Shown here: piece by piece, positions 58,838 to 64,000 of the stretch
Layout of the letters: each line of letters opens with the position of its first letter
Position numbering within the stretch: the first letter of the stretch is position 1
Source of the DNA: Allium sativum
Taxonomy: Eukaryota > Streptophyta > Magnoliopsida > Asparagales > Amaryllidaceae
Assembly: GCA_030737875.1 (NCBI GenBank)
Contig: CM060915.1
Span: 568,834,577 to 568,898,576 of the forward strand
Direction: 5' to 3'
Length of the DNA: 64,000 nucleotides
The notes under the pieces: generated by a model
What the model saw: only the letters and a program-made list of their open reading frames with translations
Database searches by the model: none
What the model was told of the DNA's origin: nothing
Made by a program: the position numbers and the translations under genes

Positions 58838-59804
58838 GTTGGATTACTTGTAACAATAATATCATCCACATAAACCAACAGATAAATGATGTCACCATTT
58901 TTTTGCAATGTGGATAAGGATGAATCAGAGACCATATTCTTGAAGTCCAACTCAATTAAATATTGCCATAATTCTTTATACCAAGCTCTTGGAGCTTGTT
59001 CTAATACATATAGTGCCTTGTTTAATTTACATGCATGTGTTGGATGTATAGGATCTGTGTAGCCAGGAAGTTGTATGGTGTATACATCTTCGGTGAGTGT
59101 GCCCTGTAGAAAAGCATTGTTTATGTCAAGTTGGCGTAATGACCAACCTTGACTAACCGCAAGTGAGAGCACAAGCCGAACCGTGGCAGATTTAACTACG
59201 GGGATAAAAGTCTCGCCGTAGTCAATGTCATTTCTCTAATTAAAACTCTTGCAACATAGCGAGCCTTGTACTGAATAATGTTACCATCATTATTCTTTTT
59301 AATTCGAAAAATCCATTTGCATCCCACTACATTTTGTGATATAGATGAAGGTACAATATCCCAAGTTATATTTTTCTCCAATGCATTAATCTCTTCATCC
59401 ATAACTTTACGCCAAACAAGGCTTTTTAATGCTTGGGTGATATTTTTTGGGATCTCCCTTTCATGGTCCTCCGCATTTAAATTCAGTTTACTGATTGGTT
59501 TCCTAATGCCATGTTGAAGTCTTGTGGTCATTTGAGGAGAATGTACAAGATTGTTGGTTGTTGAATTTGTAAATGTGGATATATCTAGGTTTGACTGAGA
59601 TGAAGTAGAGGAAAGCTCAGGACTGGTATTAGGAAGTTGAGATGAGTTTGTTGCGGACATAGGAGATGAAAGGGGTGGAGTGGGGAATGACGTAGGGGGT
59701 GTGCTGGAAGGTGAGTTAGTTTGCAATGAATGAGAGGAGGAAGATTGAGTATTTGATAATATAGATAATGCGAGAGGTGCCCATTGTTCCACTAGGTCAG
59801 ACAA
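58838..59804 (-). pseudogene. pol: COP1 RT N-terminal half and linker (broken)
   Basis: On the - strand a Ser/Thr/Pro-rich linker (59804-59500) leads to NVVGCKWIFRIKKNNDGNII and YKARYVAR. A frameshift near 59225 follows, then [16 protein letters not shown] and [14 protein letters not shown] with the intact YVDD site. The gene is cut by TAT1 right after TSNPT and resumes at 31892. Confidence 0.9.
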
Positions 59805-59819
59805 GGAGGTAGTTGAATT

Positions 59820-60750
59820 TTTAAGTTTAGAAAAAGGAAAAATGTTCTATTTGAAGTGAACATGACGAGAAACATAAGCACGATTAGTGTTTAATTCGAG
59901 ACAATAACTTTGAGTGGGTGAATAACCAGCAAAAATACATGGTTGGAATTTGAGTTCAAGTTTGTGAGAATTATAGGGTTTAAGCCATGGGTAGCAAAGA
60001 CATCCAAAACTTCAAAGCTTGGAATAATTAGGATGTTGGCTGAATAATTTAAAGTAGGGTGACACATTGTTTAGAGTTGGCAGAGGAGATCGATTAATTA
60101 AGCAAACAACTGTTGAGCAAGCATTTGTCTAATATTCAAGGGGCATTTTAGCATGAGTTAAGAGAGATAGAACTGTCTCAACAATGTGTCGATGTCGTCG
60201 CTCCGAATAACCGTTGTGTTGAGGGGTGTGGGGTGGAGTTGTGAGATGCGAAATCCCATCGATGGACAGGTAGTTACGTAGGCTTTCATACTCACCACTG
60301 TTTTCCGAGTAGAGAGTTTTGAGAGGCAGTTGAAAGTATTTTTCAAATAGAGCTTTATAGCGAATGAATATATGTCTTGCATCTGATTTTCATTTCAAAT
60401 TATATAACCAAATGTATTTAGAAAAATGATTAACGAATATAAGATAATATTTAAAGCCATCATGAGAGTAAATTGGTGATGTCCAAAGATCAAAATAAAC
60501 ATACTCAAGTGGGGCAATAAACACAATAGTGGAAGTAGAAAAAGGAAGTTTTTGACTTTTATTGCAAGCACATGAATTACAATCTAAAGTGGAGATGCAA
60601 GGAACATGAAGTTTATTTTTGGAAACAATTTGCCTACAAAGCATTACGAGACGGACGCCCTAAACAATGATGCCAATCAAGTGAACTAGTTGTGCTTGCG
60701 TAGACTATAGGGGTTGTGGATTTGAGCTGATAAATGCCTGTTGCAACCAG
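59820..60750 (-). pseudogene. pol: COP1 integrase (broken)
   Basis: On the - strand the zinc-finger end (STLDCNSCACNKSQKLPF) and core start (YVYFDLWTSPIYSHDGFKYY) lie at 60644-60390. The middle is at 60382-60158 with a frameshift, and the C-terminal part (FGCLCYPWLKPYNSHKL, ELNTNRAYVSRHVH) at about 60015-59850. Integrase before RT is diagnostic of Ty1/copia. Confidence 0.85.
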
Positions 60751-60753
60751 CCC

Positions 60754-61075
60754 CTAGAATAGTGGTTCCCCCATTTTGAGATCCTTTATATGAAAAGAGG
60801 TGGAAGAAAAGAAAATTGAGATATTGTAATCATGACAAAGTTGAGAAACAGAAATTATGTTTTTAAACATGGTAGAAGCAACTAAGACGTTATTTAATTT
60901 AAATGATGATAAATAACAAGAACTGACATGAGTGATTTTAAGGCCTTTGCCATCATTGACGATCAACTCTTCAGTTCCATCATAAGGAGCATGGAGGGAT
61001 AGATTGATCAGATCTATCGTGACGTGGTGGGAAGCACCACTATCGAGAAGCCATGTTGAAGAGGTTGAAAATGCA
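60754..61075 (-). pseudogene. COP1 protease and pre-integrase region
   Basis: On the - strand the protease active site STWLLDSGASHHVT lies at about 61060-61020, followed by the frame 60966-60754 (HVSSCYLSSFKLNNVLVAST, ISVSQLCHDYN), typical of the stretch between copia protease and integrase. Confidence 0.8.
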
Positions 61076-61170
61076 GAAGGATTTACGATGTTTGTTTGAG
61101 GTTTTAGTGTGAATAGGTTTGACGGAGGTTGAGAATTTGAAGAAGCAGGAATGACATTAGGAAAATTTTG

Positions 61171-61389
61171 CTAAAATAAAGGACAATGAGCAATCACATG
61201 TCCTTGTTCTCGACACCATTGACATTTTCCTAGAAAGGTGTAGGGCTTTCTGGGTTCACTGCCATTAAGAATCTGATAGGATGAAGTTTGGTCAATGAGT
61301 GCCATTGAAGAAGAGGAAGTTGAACTGTTTTGGATTAAGGCTCTGATACCGTGATGAAGAGTTGAAGAGAATGATGCTTTTCCATTCAT
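61171..61389 (-). pseudogene. gag: COP1 gag remnant with one zinc knuckle
   Basis: Only about 50 codons separate the primer site from the knuckle CQWCREQGHVIAHC, so nearly the whole capsid part of gag is deleted. The frame is open from an ATG inside the LTR (61389) across the primer site to the knuckle. An inner ATG (MALIDQTSSYQ) is the likelier start. The element could not have formed particles by itself. Confidence 0.7.
61339..61350 (-). other. COP1 primer binding site (tRNA-iMet)
   Basis: GGCTCTGATACC on the + strand, complementary to GGTATCAGAGCC, one base from the LTR end. Confidence 0.85.
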
Positions 61390-61636
61390 GAATCACAAAT
61401 ATATAAAGTTACAAGATACATGCAGTCATATGCACTGTAACAATTATGGAATAATATCATTAATGATATTTATTCTATTTCTCATATTATGGCATACCAT
61501 TTATACATAATGCTCCTGTTATGGAATAATATCATTAATGATATTTAATAATATCATTAATGATATTTATTCTATTTCCTCATATTCTGGATATCATATA
61601 TGCAGAGGTTGACTTAGATTATGTCAATCCTTATCA
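61352..61636 (-). repeat. COP1 5' LTR (285 bp)
   Basis: TGATGAAGAGTTG to CCTTATCA on the + strand. Contains three copies of the perfect palindrome AATATCATTAATGATATT. Followed by GATAC. Confidence 0.92.
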
Positions 61637-62096
61637 GATACGTGATAACAAATGTTGTTTTGGAGAAGAAATGAGACACCATAATTCCATAAGAATTTCT
61701 AAGGCATAAATACTACTATCTATTTATCAGATGTAGCAAATTTAAAAATAACCCGACATCCATATTTCTTGCTAGAAGGCGCCTAATGGATGGCTAACTG
61801 TATTATAACATTTAAGATTTTGAAGAAATATGTATCTTGTTGCGGACATAGTTATCAAATATATGTTAAGTAGTATACTTCGTAGTCTTTAGAAAACATG
61901 GCTGGTGGAGGAAATGGCAAGTTGATACTGAATGAAATACATTTTCAAAAGCTGAGACTTTTAATGCTAGTGGTCGAAAAACAACTGTGTAACAAGCATG
62001 AAATAAAGAGCCTATGCTTATGACTGTAGAAAATAATAAACTAATTCCCAAAATTTTCGAATGGCAAGGAAAATGGGTGGTCCTACCAAGTAGCAT
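61637..62096. other. AT-rich stretch between COP1 and COP2
   Basis: No gene, RNA or repeat recognised. It is the right flank of COP1 and the left flank of COP2, probably decayed intergenic DNA. Confidence 0.5.
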
Positions 62097-62481
62097 TGTT
62101 GAAGTTGCTACAAATTTCTAGAGAATTCTAAAGAAATTAACAAAATGCCATATGCATTATTACTTGAAGTGTTTAGAATGTAAAATCTAGAATATTCTAA
62201 ATAATAAAAAATTATTATGAGATGCCTATAAATAGAAGAAGAGGCACATTGTAATGGTGTACTACAACTTGAAAGCAATAAAGTTGTTGCATTACTAATA
62301 CACTTCAAGTCATATCTTCCTTAAGTTCTGCTTCCAACTATTCAACTATTTTCCACTACTTCTACTACTAGCAGTGGTATCAGAGCTTCGTTCGTTCACA
62401 TAGTGGGTGCAAACAAAAATCTTCCAATTATTAAAAATTGCTCACATTACTTTACACCACTTCCAATTAATTTGAAGACAT
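62097..62481 (+). mobile_element. COP2: 5' LTR and leader of a copia element
   Basis: A 277-bp LTR (62097-62373) from TGTTGAAGTTG to CTACTAGCA has a TATA-like TATAAATAG at 62226. One base later is the primer site TGGTATCAGAGC (62375-62386). About 95 bp of leader follow and are then cut by the CACTA-like end. The short LTR and the iMet site next to AGCAG suggest Ty1/copia. No coding part remains. Confidence 0.8.
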
Positions 62482-63003
62482 CACCACAAGAAAATTGATT
62501 TTTTGTTGCAAAAATCAGTGGCGTTTATTCGCTAATGCAAGAAAAGGTGTTTTCACCCACAATATAGATGCGGCAAAAAATATCTCACTTCCCCGCGTAA
62601 AAAAATTATTCCGCGTGTTCTAAAATAAACGTGACCATCCGATTTCTATTCCACTTCTCTCATACCTGCAGTTTTTAAATCCTGGTTCTCTTTCCCCAAA
62701 TCGCTCTACGACCAATTAACTTTCCTTCTGTCCTGATTAACCCCATCGTACTCCACTCAACAACGTCAAATTCATTCATCATGCTACCCTCTTCATCGTT
62801 CTATGCTATTTTAATGAGCTAACGTATGTGTCTCCAAATTTCTACGTAAACCCTAAATAGGTATGACCTTCATATTTCAAATCTGATTTAATAATATTCC
62901 ATCGATCTCAAATATTTTAATGGATTTTGAGAGGCGGCTAACAGAGAAAGGGTTTAGAGGTTCGATCTAGGTCGAGGTAGTTTGGGGATGGTTAGCAGCT
63001 TTG

Positions 63004-63327
63004 ATGGACAACGCAGTTTCAGTATTCAATCTAAAGGATATAGAAGAAGGCGTTGAAGGTAAGGAATGGTTTTGCTTAGATTTTGTTTATGGACATTTAA
63101 ATTTGAGTTTATTAGACTGTTATTTTTAATCAGGAGCTGGATTTAATGATGAGAAGGAACTGCTCATGTCACAAGTGTGTTTGGAAAAATGATTTGGGCA
63201 GTTTACTGTGTTTGTTGCCTCCACTTTGATAGAACATGGTGGGGTTCCTCAATCAGCAACTCTAGAATCTCTTCTAAAAGAGCGATTCATGTCATCAGTT
63301 GTAGGTATGAAGATAAGACCGACTAGG
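63004..63327 (+). pseudogene. CesA: Cellulose synthase (CesA) gene fragment
   Basis: Exon 63004-63058 reads VFNLKDIEEGVE, a 75-bp GT-AG intron follows (63059-63133), and exon 63134 to about 63327 reads GAGFNDEKELLMSQVCLEK, a TGA (63190-63192), then FGQFTVFVASTLIEHGGVPQ and, after a one-base deletion near 63281, AIHVISCRYEDKTD and TAG in place of Trp. This matches the well-conserved part of plant CesA between the class-specific region and the TED motif; CesA is the catalytic subunit of the plasma-membrane cellulose synthase complex. The fragment keeps an intron, so it was copied from DNA, not from mRNA. It is not functional. Confidence 0.85.
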
Positions 63328-64000
63328 GTAATTAGGTAATTTATCGACTACCCCTCAAAAACAGCATTTTTCTCCAATATTGGTGTTCCCTTCTTTGATT
63401 GCATTAGGCTTTATGTTCTAGTTCTATGTCACAAGCACTGCAGTGGTATTCATTCATTCTGCAAATTGTATGCACATGTAGATCCATTCATTAGATTAAC
63501 TTGTATAACGAGAAAGATGGTTTATCAACCTTTCCATGCTCAAATTTTCTAAAATATATTGAAGTTCATAAGTGACAAGCACATGAGAAAGATGGTCTTT
63601 TGATTTCTACAGCTTCTTTATTTTTAAAAAATTTCTTTTCAGTCTGCTAGATTGTTTTAACTCTTAATATTTCTATGGGTTACAATAGATTCTGAAAGCA
63701 TTTTAATAATTTAATATATGTAATATATTCGATTTTTTATTTTTGTTTGTTTTGGTTTTCACTCCATCGCTTTGTGTAGACACTTGGAAGGTTGACTTAA
63801 CATCATTAGGTGAAACTCTATGTTCATGTTGTCGGTTATGAGCTTTGGGAAGGATTTTATTAAAATATTATAACAAGTTACTTGCATGGGACAAAATAAT
63901 CATGCAAGTCCCTTCTTTAATGGATTAAAACTTGGAAATATGCTTGAGTTTAATAACCCATGAATCTGCTTAATTTTATCCAAGTACACAAGTAATATAT
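63328..64000. other. AT-rich stretch right of the CesA fragment
   Basis: Starts with a donor-like GTAATT after the CesA exon, so it may begin as CesA intron. Then a short readable stretch (63340-63550) on the + strand without a known motif, and AT-rich sequence to the edge. No gene recognised. Confidence 0.4.

Larger units (their letters stand above)
30657..61636 (-). mobile_element. COP1: decayed Ty1/copia element split by TAT1
   Basis: LTRs at 61352-61636 (5') and 30657-30967 (3') share most of their sequence and end TG..CA on the - strand. Flanks AATAC and GATAC are a target duplication with one mismatch. Without the TAT1 insertion the element is about 4.0 kb. On the - strand the order is primer site, short gag with one zinc knuckle, protease, integrase, RT with YVDD, RNase H, polypurine tract: the Ty1/copia order with integrase before RT. 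Stops and frameshifts are present throughout. Confidence 0.9.
62482..64000 (+). mobile_element. CACTA-like transposon end with captured sequence
   Basis: CACCACAAGAAAATTGATTT differs by one base from the CACTACAAGAAAA terminal repeat of plant CACTA (En/Spm) elements, and the words GCAAAAAT and GCGGCAAAAAA that follow resemble subterminal motifs. CAT (62479-62481) would be one target copy. The other end lies beyond the window, so the class is tentative. It interrupts COP2. 62600-63003 carries no recognised gene. Confidence 0.5.

Noticed and set aside
62482..64000. Helitron or Pack-MULE as carrier of the CesA fragment
   Set aside because: The visible end matches a CACTA terminal repeat; no Helitron 3' hairpin with CTRR or long MULE inverted repeat was seen, though the far end is not in the window.

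Overview
This window reads as repeat-rich nuclear DNA from a flowering plant, probably a eudicot. Almost everything in it is LTR retrotransposon sequence. Primer binding sites of the plant initiator-Met type (TGGTATCAGAGC) recur, Ty3/gypsy and Ty1/copia proteins are present in all states of decay, and the only host-gene sequence recognised is a broken piece of a plant cellulose synthase gene near the right edge. No intact host gene, rRNA, tRNA gene or CRISPR array was found. Element names used here are mine.

Left half (1-28896): a stack of nested insertions. N1 (+ strand, 1-7986, 5' end outside the window) lies in the leader of N2 (- strand, 7987-12805). N2 lies in the 3' LTR of N3 (- strand, 12806-21691). 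N3 lies in the 5' LTR of N4 (+ strand, 21692-28487). N4 lies in N5, a - strand LTR fragment (28488-28896), which abuts an old copia relic. N1, N2 and N3 have very long LTRs (about 4.3-5.7 kb). N1 and N3 have short internal regions (about 2.0 and 1.5 kb) without functional genes, the form of non-autonomous large retrotransposon derivatives. N4 keeps broken gag, protease and integrase pieces.

28897-30656 is AT-rich and holds only a copia RNase H relic.

Middle (30657-61636): a second, three-layer nest. COP1, a decayed Ty1/copia element (- strand), is split inside its reverse transcriptase by TAT1, a Ty3/gypsy Tat-lineage element (+ strand, 31898-58837). TAT1 is split by TAT2, a related element in the opposite orientation (- strand, 40657-53961). 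TAT2 is young: its LTRs differ at one visible site in 640 and its target duplication TCATC is perfect. It carries long gag, protease and pol frames. Both TAT elements also carry, between pol and the 3' LTR, an antisense gene with its own TATA box, a predicted 5' UTR intron and two coding introns at identical positions and phase. In TAT2 the predicted product is 1135 aa and open throughout; in TAT1 it is broken by stops, a frameshift and the TAT2 insertion. The sense gene set ends in both elements at a leaky-stop context (UAG CAR YYA) between protease and reverse transcriptase, and both repeat an LTR sequence box just after pol.

Right edge (61637-64000): the 5' LTR of another copia element (COP2), cut by a sequence starting CACCACAAGAAAA like a CACTA transposon end, followed by two exons and the intron of a cellulose synthase gene fragment with two stops and a one-base deletion.
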